64,000 nt of DNA from Castellaniella sp034675905 (GCF_034675905.1 NZ_JAUCCV010000010.1:868001-932000), one strand, 5' to 3'. Counted from the stretch's first letter, positions 34,411-44,936 are shown. Numbers and translations are program-made. Notes: generated from the letters alone by a model not told the origin.

Positions 34411-36431
34411 CAGGCGGTCTGCGCCTGTGGCGGCAGGGTGCGCCGGCTGCGCATCAGATGCCAGACCAGGAACAGTGCCGTGGCGGCAAAGCCGATTTCG
34501 TCGGTCATGGGCAGGGCGGCGACCAGCAGGGCCGCGGCCAGCACGATGTAGACGCGCTCGAAGAGGTTGATGCGGGTCTTCAGGAAGCCGGTGATGCCGG
34601 CTGCCCACAGCGTGATCGCCAGCAGCGCCTTGATGACGACATAGATCGTGTCCCAGGCGGTGCCGCCCTGCAGCATCAGGGCGGGCGAATAGATCGCCAT
34701 ATAGGGCACGACAAAGCCGGCTGCTGCGACCCGCAGCGCCTGAATGCTGATCTTCAGGCCGTTTTCCCGGGCGATCGGCGCGGCGGCAAAGGCTGCCAGC
34801 GCCACCGGCGGCGTCAGATCGGCCATGATGCCGAAATAGAACACGAACATGTGGGAGACGATCAGCGGCACGCCCAGTTTCAGCAGGATCGGCGCGGCCA
34901 GCGAGCTGGTGATGATGTAGTTCGGGATCGTCGGGATGCCCATGCCCAGCACCAGGCAGGTGATCATGGTCAGAAACAGCGCCAGGAACAGATTGTTCTC
35001 GCCGATGGCGATCACCTGGCCGCCGAATTCGGCGGCGACGCCGGTCAGGTTGATGATGCCGATGATGACACCCACCAGTGCGCAGGCCGTCGCCACGGAC
35101 AGGGCGTTGCGCGCGCCTTCCGCCAGAGAATTGAGCGCCAGTTTCAGTGCATCGCGGCCATGCCGCTTGAACAGCAGGATGGCGACCAGTATGGCGACGA
35201 TGACGAAGAAGTCGGTGACGCCGAATTTTACGAAACCGGCGCAGGCGATTCCCAGCAAGAGCCAGAACAGGTAGCGCAGCACCATGGGGCGTGCGCCCTG
35301 GATCAGGGCGGCGCCAAAGATCAGGATCACGGTCAGGCCCAGACCGACGGTGCCTGAAAACAGCGGCGTGTAGCCTGAAAACAGCAGGGCCACCAGACCG
35401 ATCAGGGGGATCAGCAGGTACCAGCTTTTGCGCACGGCAGCCCAGGGGTTGGGGCAGTCTTCCTTGGCCAGACCATGCAGTCCGCGCCGGCCAGCTTCCA
35501 GGTGTACGGTCAGAAAGGCCGTCGCAAAATACAGAATAGCCGGAATGATGGCCGCCTTGACGACCTCGACGTAGGGGATGTTCAGGGTTTCGGCCATGAT
35601 GAAGGCCACTGCGCCCATCACCGGCGGCATGATCTGTCCGCCCATGCTGGAGGTGGCCTCGACCCCGCCGGCAAAGGCCGGGGAATAGCCGAAGCGTTTC
35701 ATCAGCGGGATGGTGAACTGGCCGGTCGTGACCACGTTGGCCACGCCCGAACCGTTGATCGTGCCCATCAGGCCGGAGCTGACGACCGACACTTTTGCCG
35801 GGCCGCCGCGCGTGTGCCCGACCATGCCCATGGAAAAGTCACTGAACAGCTGGATCATGCCGGCCTGTTCCAGAAAGGCGCCGAACAGGATGAACAGGTA
35901 GATGTAGGTGGATGACACGTAGGTCGGCGTGCCGTAGATGCCCTCGACGCCGAAACTCATGGTGCTGACGATCTGGTCCAGCCCGTAACCCCGATGCATG
36001 AACGGTCCCGGGATGTATTGCCCGAACAGGCCGTAGGCCAGAAAAATCCCGCAGATGACGGGCAGCGCCCAGCCCATCATGCGGCGCGTGGCTTCGAAGA
36101 CCAGGATGATGGTGATGATGCCGATCACCATGTCGGCATCGGTCATTTGGCCGGCGCGCGCCGTCAGGTCGGATTCGTAGAACCAGTGATACAGGCTGGT
36201 GAGAAAGCCGATGCTGCCCAGTGTCCAGCCGATCATCGAGCCCAGCCGGCCGCTGCGGGCATATAAGGTAAACACCATCAGCAGGACGAAGCCCACGTGA
36301 ATGGCGCGGATGACTTGGCTGGACAGGGGGCTGTATGCCGCCGTCCAGATCTGGAAGGATGAGAAGATCACCGCGATCCAGAAAACGCTACGCGACAGGG
36401 GTTTGTCAGCGAGATCGTGTGCAGAACTCAT
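34410..36431 (-). CDS. TRAP transporter, fused small and large membrane subunits (TAXI type)
   Basis: A 673-residue fused DctQ-DctM-like permease. About 4-5 N-terminal helices (small subunit, about 1-130) lead into the large subunit. Typical motifs are GAFLEQAGMIQLFSDF, GLMGTINGSGVANVVTTGQFTIPLMKR, GGVEATSSMGGQIMPPVMGAVAFIMAE and GMGIPTIPNYIITSSLAAPIL. It imports an organic acid or amino acid with Na+, using the TAXI-type binding protein encoded upstream. A hairpin separates it from that gene, and DUF1850 follows with overlap. Confidence 0.93.
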   Translation of the reverse strand: MSSAHDLADKPLSRSVFWIAVIFSSFQIWTAAYSPLSSQVIRAIHVGFVLLMVFTLYARSGRLGSMIGWTLGSIGFLTSLYHWFYESDLTARAGQMTDADMVIGIITIILVFEATRRMMGWALPVICGIFLAYGLFGQYIPGPFMHRGYGLDQIVSTMSFGVEGIYGTPTYVSSTYIYLFILFGAFLEQAGMIQLFSDFSMGMVGHTRGGPAKVSVVSSGLMGTINGSGVANVVTTGQFTIPLMKRFGYSPAFAGGVEATSSMGGQIMPPVMGAVAFIMAETLNIPYVEVVKAAIIPAILYFATAFLTVHLEAGRRGLHGLAKEDCPNPWAAVRKSWYLLIPLIGLVALLFSGYTPLFSGTVGLGLTVILIFGAALIQGARPMVLRYLFWLLLGIACAGFVKFGVTDFFVIVAILVAILLFKRHGRDALKLALNSLAEGARNALSVATACALVGVIIGIINLTGVAAEFGGQVIAIGENNLFLALFLTMITCLVLGMGIPTIPNYIITSSLAAPILLKLGVPLIVSHMFVFYFGIMADLTPPVALAAFAAAPIARENGLKISIQALRVAAAGFVVPYMAIYSPALMLQGGTAWDTIYVVIKALLAITLWAAGITGFLKTRINLFERVYIVLAAALLVAALPMTDEIGFAATALFLVWHLMRSRRTLPPQAQTA

Positions 36432-36453
36432 GTGAGGGGTTCCAATGCGTTAT

Positions 36454-36487
36454 AAGCCCCCTCGGGATGGGTGCCGGAGGGGGCTTT
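36454..36487 (-). terminator. Stem-loop between TAXI binding protein and TRAP permease genes
   Basis: On the minus strand AAGCCCCCTC pairs with GAGGGGGCTT around a 14-base loop. It lies downstream of the binding-protein stop and upstream of the permease start, where a partial terminator or 3' stabiliser would raise the level of the binding protein over the permease. Confidence 0.6.
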
Positions 36488-36517
36488 GGGGTCTTGCCTG
36501 ATGCGTGACGGCTGGTC

Positions 36518-37474
36518 TTATTTGATCAGGCCGACTTCCTTGTAGTAGCGCTCGGCGCCGGGATGGACCGGGACGGGCATGCCCTTCAGGGCATTGGCCA
36601 GTTCGATGGTCTTGGCGGCGTTATGGGTGGACTTCAGGGTGTCCAGCTGCTCGTAGAAGACTTTCGTCATCTGGTAGACCAGATCGTCGGGAACGGAGTC
36701 GGAGGTGATCAGGAAGTTCGGCACGGCCACGGTCGGAGTGTCGCCTTCCATGCCTTCGTAGGTGTCACCAGGGATGGTGGCCGGCTGGTAGGCCGGATTG
36801 TTGATTTTTGCCACGATATCGGTGGGGATGGGCACCACCACGATTTTCACCGAGGTCGCCAGATCGCGGATCGAGGACACGCCCAGGCCGGCGGATTGCA
36901 GGGTGACGTCCAGCTGGCGGTTTTTCATCAGTTCGACGGATTCGCCGAAGGGCAGGTATTCGACCTTCGAGAAGTCGTCATAGGTCAGGCCGGCGGCTTT
37001 CAGCACGGCGCGGGCGTTCAGTTCGGTCCCCGAGCGTGCGGCGCCGACGGAAATGCGCTTGCCTTTCAGGTCGGCCAGGGTCTTGATGCCGGAATCGGCA
37101 TTGGCGACGATCTGGATGTAGTTGTTATAGGTGGCCGTCATGCCGCGCAGTTTCGTCAGCGGAGCCTTGAAGCCGGCCTCGGCGTTGCCGGTATAGGCGT
37201 CGGACACCGTATCCGCCAGGGCGAAAGCCAGTTCGCCGCGACCCGACTGGATCAGGTTCATGTTTTCGGCGGATGCCTTGGTGACCTGGGCGGTGGATTT
37301 GGCGTCGGGAATGTGTTTGTTATAGATCTGCGACAGGGCGACTCCCATGGGGTAGTACACGCCGCTTTGGCCGCCAGTCAGGATGTTGATGAATTTGGTG
37401 TCGGCGTGGGCCGGGACCGAAGCGACGGCTGCGACGGCCATTGCGGCCGTGACCAGCCATTTCGTCATTTTCAT
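36518..37474 (-). CDS. TAXI-family TRAP substrate-binding protein
   Basis: A 318-residue periplasmic protein with a clear signal peptide (about 1-24, ending PAHA) and the TAXI-domain start TKFINILTGGQSGVYYPMGVALSQIYNK. Other family features are SAENMNLIQSGRGELAFALADTV and LADLKGKRISVGAARSGTELNARAVL. TAXI proteins bind glutamate or other organic acids; specificity here is unknown. It is the first gene of the TRAP operon. Confidence 0.93.
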   Translation of the reverse strand: MKMTKWLVTAAMAVAAVASVPAHADTKFINILTGGQSGVYYPMGVALSQIYNKHIPDAKSTAQVTKASAENMNLIQSGRGELAFALADTVSDAYTGNAEAGFKAPLTKLRGMTATYNNYIQIVANADSGIKTLADLKGKRISVGAARSGTELNARAVLKAAGLTYDDFSKVEYLPFGESVELMKNRQLDVTLQSAGLGVSSIRDLATSVKIVVVPIPTDIVAKINNPAYQPATIPGDTYEGMEGDTPTVAVPNFLITSDSVPDDLVYQMTKVFYEQLDTLKSTHNAAKTIELANALKGMPVPVHPGAERYYKEVGLIK

Positions 37475-37635
37475 GGTGTGCTTTCCTCTGATGCGGACGG
37501 AGTTTGATCCGCCATGGTATCAGGCCCGCCCTTGCATCAAACTTGGGAATCACCCTAGGAATGTCAGGGTTTCCCGGGGATTGCACGCGGCGGGCAAGCC
37601 CGGGAGGCGGGGTGTGGCTGCCGGATGTCGCCCGT

Positions 37636-38031
37636 TCAAGCGGTTTGCGGCTTGTAGGCGGTCACGTCCATCTCGACTTTGGCATCGACCATCAGGCGGG
37701 ATTCGACCGTGGATCGGGCCGGGCGGTGCGTCCCCAGGCATTCCATATAGACCCGGTTGAAGGCGCCGAAGTCGCGGGCGTCATCCAGCCAGACGTTGAT
37801 CTTACAGACGTCTTCCAGGGTGCAGCCGGCCAGCGCCAGGGCGCGACTCAGGTTCTCGAACACCTGGCGGGTCTGGGCCTCGATGCCGCCCGGGACCAGT
37901 TCGCCTTGCGCGTTGGCCGGCACTTGTCCTGACACGAAAACGAAATCGCCGGCGCGCACGGCGGGCGAAAAGGGGCGGATCTGGCGATCCGAGGCATTGG
38001 GCTCGCCGCCCAGCAGTTGCAAAGAAGACAT
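37636..38031 (-). CDS. RidA-family enamine/imine deaminase
   Basis: A 131-residue YjgF/YER057c/UK114-family protein. RidA enzymes hydrolyse reactive 2-aminoacrylate-type enamines released by PLP enzymes acting on serine-like substrates. The catalytic Arg is at R106 in HRPARSTVE, and VSGQVPAN and WLDDARDFGAFN are standard motifs. It diverges from an operon containing a D-serine-deaminase-like PLP enzyme, which would release just such an intermediate, so a functional link is likely. One of two matching operators lies 13 bp upstream. Confidence 0.9.
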   Translation of the reverse strand: MSSLQLLGGEPNASDRQIRPFSPAVRAGDFVFVSGQVPANAQGELVPGGIEAQTRQVFENLSRALALAGCTLEDVCKINVWLDDARDFGAFNRVYMECLGTHRPARSTVESRLMVDAKVEMDVTAYKPQTA

Positions 38032-38044
38032 ATGTTGGCTCTCG

Positions 38045-38059
38045 TGTAATAAATTTACA
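38045..38059. promoter_or_regulatory. RpiR-type operator, site 1 (ridA side)
   Basis: TGTAATAAATTTACA is palindromic except for its centre. It resembles the HexR (RpiR-family) site as I remember it (TGTAAT-WWW-ATTACA). It is 12/13 identical, in inverted orientation, to site 2 over the core, and lies directly upstream of ridA. Confidence 0.6.
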
Positions 38060-38083
38060 GGGAAAACCCTGAATATGAAAATA

Positions 38084-38112
38084 TTGACAGGAATTCAGCC
38101 CCAAAATAGGAT
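38084..38112 (+). promoter_or_regulatory. Sigma-70 promoter of the Dpp-like operon
   Basis: A perfect -35 TTGACA (38084-38089), a 17-bp spacer and TAGGAT (38107-38112) as -10, 33 bp before the ATG at 38146. Transcription should start near 38119, at the edge of operator site 2. Confidence 0.65.
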
Positions 38113-38117
38113 GTCGA

Positions 38118-38132
38118 TGTAATTTTATTACT
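38118..38132. promoter_or_regulatory. RpiR-type operator, site 2 (transporter side)
   Basis: TGTAATTTTATTACT has perfect 5-bp symmetry (GTAAT-TTT-ATTAC) and lies over the expected transcription start of the transporter operon, the position of a classical repressor site. The centre-to-centre distance to site 1 is 73 bp, about seven helical turns. Confidence 0.6.
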
Positions 38133-38145
38133 AATGGGGAGACAC

Positions 38146-39732
38146 ATGCAATCACGCGCTTTTCCTGGCCCATCCCGGTCTGGCCAACCTCTCGATCCCA
38201 GGCGGCGCCAGGTTTTGCTGGCCGGCGCCCTGGGAGTGCCGGCCCTGAGTCTGATGGGGCGGTCGGCCTTTGCCGCAGGCGGAAAGAATTCCGTCAGCCT
38301 GGCCATGATCGGCGAGCCGCAGACGCTCGATCCGATGTTCACCACCGCCGACCTGGTCGGCACCCTGATGCAGCACGTCTACGAACCGTTGTATACCTTT
38401 GATTCGCACTGGCGCATCGTGCCCATGCTGGCGGCGGCCATGCCGACAGTGCAGGACGGCGGCAAGCAGATCGACATTCCCTTGCGCAAAGGCCTGGTGT
38501 TCCATGACGGCAAGCCGGTTCAGATCAGCGACGTCGTCGCATCGCTGAAGCGCTGGATGACGGTATCGCCGCGCGGTAAATCCGTGGCGACCGAAGTCGT
38601 CTCGGTCGAAGCCTCGTCGGATTCCGTGCTGAGCTTCAAACTGAAGTCTCCCTATGCGCCGCTGCTGGCGCAATTGGCGTTGCCGACCAGCATGGCCTGT
38701 GTCATGCCGGAACGCACTATCGCCGCTCAACTGGCCGAATTCATCGGCACAGGGCCTTATCGCCTGAAAGAACGCCGCCCGGACCAGTACACCATTCTGG
38801 AAAAATTCGATCAGTACGCCTCGCGCACCGAAGCCGCCGACGGCTATGGCGGACGCCGCATTGCCTATATCCAGGAATTGCGCTTCATCCCGGTCCCGGA
38901 TTCCAATACCCGGGTCGAGGGCGTGCTGTCGGGCCAATTCGATTTCGCCGACCTGCTGCCGACCGAAGCCGCCGGCCGCCTGGAAAAGGGCGGTGAACAG
39001 GTCGTGACGCTGATCGGCAAGAACTTCGGCTTTCCCTATCTGGTCTTCAACACCAAGGGCACGCTGGATTCGGCCGCCTTGCGCCAGACCGCGCAGACCG
39101 CCATCGGGGCGGAAGAGCTGATGGCCGCCGCCTTCGGCGATCCGAAATTCTTCAGCATCGGCGCCAACTTCTTTCCGCAGGGCACGCCGTACTATTCCCT
39201 GGCCGGCAAAGACCACTACAACGTCAACGACCCGAAAAAGGCCGCGGAACTGGCGAAAAAGGCCGGTTATGCCGGCAAGCCCATCCGCATCCTGGCCAGC
39301 CGCCAGTATGAGTTCCACTACAACATGGCGTTGGTGCTTTCCGAGCAGTTCAAGCGCGCCGGGCTGGAAGTAGACCTGCAGGTGGTGGACTGGGCGACGC
39401 TGCTGCAACGGCGCAATGATCCCTCGCTGTGGGACATCTACATCACGCACTCGGGCATCTTCCCCGAACCCATGCTCTCGCCCCCGCAACTGGGTGACAA
39501 TGCGCCGGGCTGGTGGGAAACCCCGGAAAAGCAGGCCGTGCTGGATGCCTTCAACCGCGAAATGGATCTGGATAAACGCGGCCCTCTGTGGGGCGCGGTG
39601 CAGGAACTGGTCTACGATCAGGTGCCGTTCATCGAGCTGGGCAAGTTCAACAGCCTGTCGGCCCGTTCCGCCAGATTGCAGGGCTATACCCCCAGCGCCT
39701 GGCCGGCTTTCTGGAACGTCAAACTGGCCTGA
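38146..39732 (+). CDS. Dpp/Opp-type substrate-binding protein
   Basis: A 528-residue SBP_bac_5-family binding protein for peptides or related compounds. The N-terminus has a twin-arginine-like segment (DPRRRQVLLAGALGVPAL), so export may use Tat. The mature domain starts near VSLAMIGEPQTLDPMF, the usual beginning of this family. ATG 38146 was chosen because GGGGAGA precedes it; an ATG 12 bp earlier lacks a ribosome-binding site. It is the first gene of the operon, and ligands are probably D-amino-acid-containing peptides or N-acyl-D-amino acids, judging from the enzymes encoded downstream. Confidence 0.92.
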   Translation: MQSRAFPGPSRSGQPLDPRRRQVLLAGALGVPALSLMGRSAFAAGGKNSVSLAMIGEPQTLDPMFTTADLVGTLMQHVYEPLYTFDSHWRIVPMLAAAMPTVQDGGKQIDIPLRKGLVFHDGKPVQISDVVASLKRWMTVSPRGKSVATEVVSVEASSDSVLSFKLKSPYAPLLAQLALPTSMACVMPERTIAAQLAEFIGTGPYRLKERRPDQYTILEKFDQYASRTEAADGYGGRRIAYIQELRFIPVPDSNTRVEGVLSGQFDFADLLPTEAAGRLEKGGEQVVTLIGKNFGFPYLVFNTKGTLDSAALRQTAQTAIGAEELMAAAFGDPKFFSIGANFFPQGTPYYSLAGKDHYNVNDPKKAAELAKKAGYAGKPIRILASRQYEFHYNMALVLSEQFKRAGLEVDLQVVDWATLLQRRNDPSLWDIYITHSGIFPEPMLSPPQLGDNAPGWWETPEKQAVLDAFNREMDLDKRGPLWGAVQELVYDQVPFIELGKFNSLSARSARLQGYTPSAWPAFWNVKLA

Positions 39733-39742
39733 TGGAGGACTG

Positions 39743-40699
39743 ATGCGCACGGCTTTGAGAATGCTTGCCTCTCGTTTGCTGGGGGGCTGCGTAGTGCTGC
39801 TGATCGTGGCGGTGATGGTGTTTTCTCTGGTTCACCTGTCTTCCGGCGATCCCATCGCCGTGTTGCTGGGCGACCAGGCCACGGCCAGCGACATTGCTCA
39901 GGTCCGTGCGCAGTACGGCCTGGATCGGCCTTTGCTGACCCAGTTCGTGCTGTGGCTGGGTCAGGTCCTGCAGGGCAATCTGGGCACTTCCATCTTCATG
40001 CAGGCGCCCGTGACCGAAGTGTTGTGGAATCGGGCTGAACCCACGCTGATGCTGGCCAGCCTGTCGGTGCTGATCGCGTCGCTGATCGGCGTGCCCTGTG
40101 GCATATTGGCCGCCGTGTGGCGCGGCTCGCGCACCGATCAGGTGCTGAGCGCCGTGGCCATGTGCGCGGCCAGCATTCCCAGTTTCTGGATGGGGCTGAT
40201 CCTGATCCGCATCTTTGCCGTGCAGCTGGGTTGGCTGCCGGCGTCGGGTTATGGGCCGCCGGACGCCAGCCTGTGGCTGAAACTCAATCACATGATTTTG
40301 CCGGCGGCGGTGCTGGGCATTCTGAATTCGGCCCTGATCATCCGCTTTACCCGGGCATCCATGCTCGACACCTTGGGCGAGGACTATGTGCGCACGGCCA
40401 GGGCGAAAGGCCTGTCCGAGCCGGTCATCATCATCCGCCATGTGCTGAAGAACGCCTTGATCCCCATCGTGACCGTGATCGGCCTGACCATGGCGCTGAT
40501 GATCGGCGGCACCGTGGTGACGGAAACCGTGTTCAACCTGCCCGGAGTGGGCGGCCTGGTCGTGCGGGCCGTGTTGCGGCGTGACTACCCGGTCATCCAG
40601 GGCACGCTGCTGGTCGTGGCCTTCATCTATGTTGTCATCAATTTCATGATTGATCTGTTGTATACCGTGATCGACCCGCGTATCCGGAGAGTGCGATGA
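39743..40699 (+). CDS. ABC peptide transporter permease (DppB type)
   Basis: A 318-residue inner-membrane permease with six predicted helices. The long periplasmic loop after the first helix (DPIAVLLGDQATASDIAQVRAQYGLDRPL) and the cytosolic EAA loop (DTLGEDYVRTARAKGLSE) are typical of DppB/OppB. GGTVVTETVFNLPGVGGLV is the conserved C-terminal part. A GGAGG-like site (ATGGAGGA) precedes ATG 39743, and it overlaps the next permease gene by 4 bp. Confidence 0.93.
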   Translation: MRTALRMLASRLLGGCVVLLIVAVMVFSLVHLSSGDPIAVLLGDQATASDIAQVRAQYGLDRPLLTQFVLWLGQVLQGNLGTSIFMQAPVTEVLWNRAEPTLMLASLSVLIASLIGVPCGILAAVWRGSRTDQVLSAVAMCAASIPSFWMGLILIRIFAVQLGWLPASGYGPPDASLWLKLNHMILPAAVLGILNSALIIRFTRASMLDTLGEDYVRTARAKGLSEPVIIIRHVLKNALIPIVTVIGLTMALMIGGTVVTETVFNLPGVGGLVVRAVLRRDYPVIQGTLLVVAFIYVVINFMIDLLYTVIDPRIRRVR

Positions 40700-41613
40700 A
40701 CGCCCCCTCGAATGCCGGCGTTGCGACACCTGATGTTGCTACGGCCTTGAGTGCGCGGCCAGCGCGGCGCGCCAGCCCCTGGCAGATCTGGGTGCGCCGT
40801 CTGTTCGCCCGGCGCGTGGTGGTGCTGTCGACCGTTTTGTTGCTGCTGATCATTGCGCTGGCTTTGTGCATTTCCTGGCTGTCGAGCGCCGATCCCAATG
40901 CCATCGCCATCAGCCAGCGTCTAAAAGCGCCGTCCTGGCAATTCTGGGGCGGCACCGATCAGCTGGGGCGCGACGTCATGTTGCGCGTGGCCTATGGCGG
41001 CCGCTATTCCCTGATGATCGGCTTTGCCACCGCCATCGGCGCCGTGATTTTCGGCACGCTGCTGGGGATCATGTCCGGCTATTTCCGCAAGATCGATGGC
41101 GCGGTCATGTGCGTGATCGACGCCATGATGGCCTTTCCCGATATTTTGCTGGGGATCGCCCTGGTGTCGATCCTGGGGCCGTCGTTGTGGAACGTCGTGC
41201 TGGCCCTGGTGATCGTCTATACCCCACGGGTGGCGCGGGTGGCGCGGGCGTCGACTCTGGTGTTGCGCGACCTGCTGTACGTGGATGCCGCTCGCGCCCT
41301 GGGTACGCCCACCTGGAAAATCCTGTGGATGCATGTGCTGCCGGGTCTGGTGTCGCCGATTCTGGTGCAACTGACCTTCATCTTCGCCTATGCCATTTTG
41401 GCCGAGGCCGGCCTGTCCTTTCTGGGGGTGGGGGTGCCGCCGTCCATCCCGACCTGGGGCACGATGATTGCCGGCAGCCTGAATTACATGGATCGGGCGT
41501 TCTGGACCATCATTTATCCGGGGCTGGCGATTGTGCTCACCTCCTTGTCCCTGCAGATCGTGGGCGATGGCATCCGTGACTCGCTGGATCCGAAACTAAG
41601 GAAAAACACATGA
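40696..41613 (+). CDS. ABC peptide transporter permease (DppC type)
   Basis: A 305-residue partner permease with an N-terminal cytosolic extension rich in Ala/Arg, then six helices. The family motifs are FWGGTDQLGRDVMLRVAYGGRYSL and the EAA loop (LLYVDAARALGTPTWKI), followed by LSFLGVGVPPSIPTWGTMIA. It overlaps both neighbours by 4 bp, so it is translationally coupled within the importer operon. Confidence 0.93.
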   Translation: MNAPSNAGVATPDVATALSARPARRASPWQIWVRRLFARRVVVLSTVLLLLIIALALCISWLSSADPNAIAISQRLKAPSWQFWGGTDQLGRDVMLRVAYGGRYSLMIGFATAIGAVIFGTLLGIMSGYFRKIDGAVMCVIDAMMAFPDILLGIALVSILGPSLWNVVLALVIVYTPRVARVARASTLVLRDLLYVDAARALGTPTWKILWMHVLPGLVSPILVQLTFIFAYAILAEAGLSFLGVGVPPSIPTWGTMIAGSLNYMDRAFWTIIYPGLAIVLTSLSLQIVGDGIRDSLDPKLRKNT

Positions 41614-42679
41614 ACGCCCTGGTGCAGGCGGATGCGCCCGCCGCAGAAGCGGCGCAGAACGGAACCGACATCCCCCGGCTGCGAGTCGAGGGACTGTCCA
41701 CCTCATTCATGACCGAACGTGGTCGGGTCAACAGCGTCTCCGACGTATCGTTCACGGTGCCGGCGGGCAGCACGCTGGCCTTGGTGGGCGAATCCGGTTC
41801 TGGAAAGTCGGTCACGAATCTCAGCTTGATGGGGCTGCATGATCGCAGTTCCCACCCCCGGGTCGGCGGTCAGGCGTATTTTCAGCGGCGCAATGGCGAA
41901 GTCATCAATCTGATCGGCCTGCCGGCGGCGCAATTCCGCACGCTGCGCGGCAATGAAATCGCCATGGTGTTCCAGGAACCCATGACCAGCCTGAACCCGT
42001 TGCTGAAGGTCGGCGAGCAGATCGCCGAATCCGTCCGGCTGCATTGGGGATACGATCAAAACCGCGCGCTGGCGCATGCCCAGCGCATGCTGGATATGGT
42101 CGAGATTCCCGCCGCGGCCCGCCGCTTGCACGAATATCCTCATCAGTTGTCGGGCGGCATGCGGCAGCGCGTGATGATCGCCATCGCCATGGCCTGTACG
42201 CCGACCTTGCTGATCGCCGACGAACCCACCACGGCGCTGGACGTCACCATTCAGGCGCAGATTCTGGCCTTGATGGGGCGGCTGCAGAAAGAAACCGGCA
42301 TGAGCATCCTGTTCGTGACCCACAATCTGGGCGTGGTTGCGCAGTACGCCGATGAAATTGCTGTCATGTATGCGGGCCGCATCGTCGAACGCGGTGATGT
42401 CCGCCATCTGTTCGCCCAGCCTGCGCATCCGTACACGCGGGCCCTGCTGGACTGCCTGCCGGCGCTGGCCCGTCAACGGCGCAGCGGGACGGCGGGGGAA
42501 CGCCCCCGCCTGCCGGCGATCCAGGGACAGGTGGCCAGTCCCTTCGACATGCCGCCGGGTTGTGCCTTTCGCCCGCGCTGCCCGGTGGCGACGCCCGAGT
42601 GCGATCTGGCCATGCCGCCGCTGTATCGAGTCAATGAATACCAAGAAGCCCGCTGTATCCGGGTGAAGGACGCGCAGTC

Positions 42680-42683
<4 letters not shown>
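41610..42683 (+). CDS. ABC peptide transporter ATPase (DppD type)
   Basis: A 357-residue ATPase. The Walker A motif is GESGSGKS, the signature loop LSGGMRQR, and Walker B LLIADEPTTALD; the H-loop is in FVTHNLGVV. The C-terminal oligopeptide-transporter extension carries four Cys (PPGCAFRPRCPVATPEC ... C), which in this family can bind an Fe-S cluster. It forms a heterodimer with the DppF-type ATPase encoded next. Confidence 0.93.
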
Positions 42684-43645
<962 letters not shown>

Positions 43646-43664
43646 TTTCAAGAGGAACACAACC

Positions 43665-44936
43665 ATGACACAGGACACACTCGTGCTCGATGGGAGCCGG
43701 AAGGGCTACCCCTTGGCAGCGGCGCCGTGTTCTCCCGATCAGATCGGCGCACAGGGATGGAATCTCCATCGGGGGGATCTGCCCTATCCGATCGCTGTGC
43801 TCGATGCCGAGGCGCTGGAACACAATTTGCGTTGGATGCAAGCCTTTGCCCAATCGCGCGGCATCGTGTTTGCGCCGCATGGCAAGACCACCATGTCGCC
43901 GCAGATCTTCCGCCGCCAGCTGGACGCCGGCGCCTGGGGGTTGACCTTTGCCACCGTCTGGCAGGCCAGCGTGGGCATCCGCGCCGGTGCGCGGCGCGTC
44001 ATCATTGCCAATCAGGTCGTGGCCGACGCCGATTTCGACGGCCTGGCCGCCTTGCTGGACGCCCATGCGGATCTGCGCGTGTGGTTTCTGGTGGATTCCG
44101 CCGCGCAGGTCGAACGGATCGAACATTGGGCGCAACGGCGTGATCGCCAGACGCCGCTGGATTGCTTGTTGGAAATCGGCGTGAGCGGGCAGCGGACCGG
44201 CTGCCGCACGGGACAGCAGGCGTTGGCCCTGGCGCAGCGCATCCACGACAGCAGCGCTTTACGGCTGGGCGGCATCGAATGTTATGAAGGCGGTCTGGCA
44301 ACCTGCGATCTGCATGGCGATCAGGCCGCGGTGACGGCCTTTCTGGATGCCGTGCGCGACATCACCCAGGATTGTGACCGGGCCGGCCTGTTTCAGGACG
44401 AGGCCATCATTCTCAGCGCCGGGGGGTCCGCAGTATTCGACGTGGTCGCGCCCGCTTTGCGGGCCGCCGTGTCCAAGCCGCTGCGCGGCGTCTTGCGATC
44501 CGGATGCTATATCGCGCATGACCACGGCTTTTATGCAGGTTTCCTGCGTCACATTAAAACCCGAACCGGCCTGGACGACAGCCTGCGACCCGCCTTGTCG
44601 GTCTGGGCCATGGTGCAATCCGTGCCCGAACCGGGTCTGGCCCTGCTGGGCTGCGGCAAGCGGGATATTTCCTTTGACCTGTCGCTGCCCCAGCCGATCC
44701 GTCTGGCGCCCTGCGGCGCATCAGCGGATCAGCCGGCGCCGCAGGGCTGGTCGGTCACCGCGTTGAACGATCATCATGCCTATCTGCGCTTTGATCCGGC
44801 CGGGCCGACGCCGGCCGTGGGGGATCGGGTGGCGTTGGGCATCTCGCATCCCTGCACGACTTTCGATAAGTGGTCCTGGATGCCGCTGCTGAGCAGCCAG
44901 GGAGATGTGGTCGGTGCGATTACCATCGAGTTTTGA
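43665..44936 (+). CDS. D-serine-deaminase/D-threonine-aldolase-like PLP enzyme
   Basis: A 423-residue fold-type III PLP enzyme. The alanine-racemase-like barrel holds the PLP lysine K74 (APHGKTTMSP). The C-terminal domain has the metal-binding H395-P-C397 motif (ISHPCTTFDKW), diagnostic of the eukaryotic-type D-serine dehydratase (DSD1) and D-threonine aldolase group. It should deaminate or cleave a D-amino acid with a beta-hydroxyl group. ATG 43665 has an AGAGGA ribosome-binding site. It lies between the importer genes and the regulator, upstream of D-aminoacylase. The 2-aminoacrylate such an enzyme makes is the substrate of RidA encoded divergently. Confidence 0.85.
   Translation: MTQDTLVLDGSRKGYPLAAAPCSPDQIGAQGWNLHRGDLPYPIAVLDAEALEHNLRWMQAFAQSRGIVFAPHGKTTMSPQIFRRQLDAGAWGLTFATVWQASVGIRAGARRVIIANQVVADADFDGLAALLDAHADLRVWFLVDSAAQVERIEHWAQRRDRQTPLDCLLEIGVSGQRTGCRTGQQALALAQRIHDSSALRLGGIECYEGGLATCDLHGDQAAVTAFLDAVRDITQDCDRAGLFQDEAIILSAGGSAVFDVVAPALRAAVSKPLRGVLRSGCYIAHDHGFYAGFLRHIKTRTGLDDSLRPALSVWAMVQSVPEPGLALLGCGKRDISFDLSLPQPIRLAPCGASADQPAPQGWSVTALNDHHAYLRFDPAGPTPAVGDRVALGISHPCTTFDKWSWMPLLSSQGDVVGAITIEF

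Noticed and set aside
38152..39750. 532-codon open frame opposite the peptide-binding protein gene
   Set aside because: Antisense shadow; the plus strand has a signal region, family motifs and an operon context.
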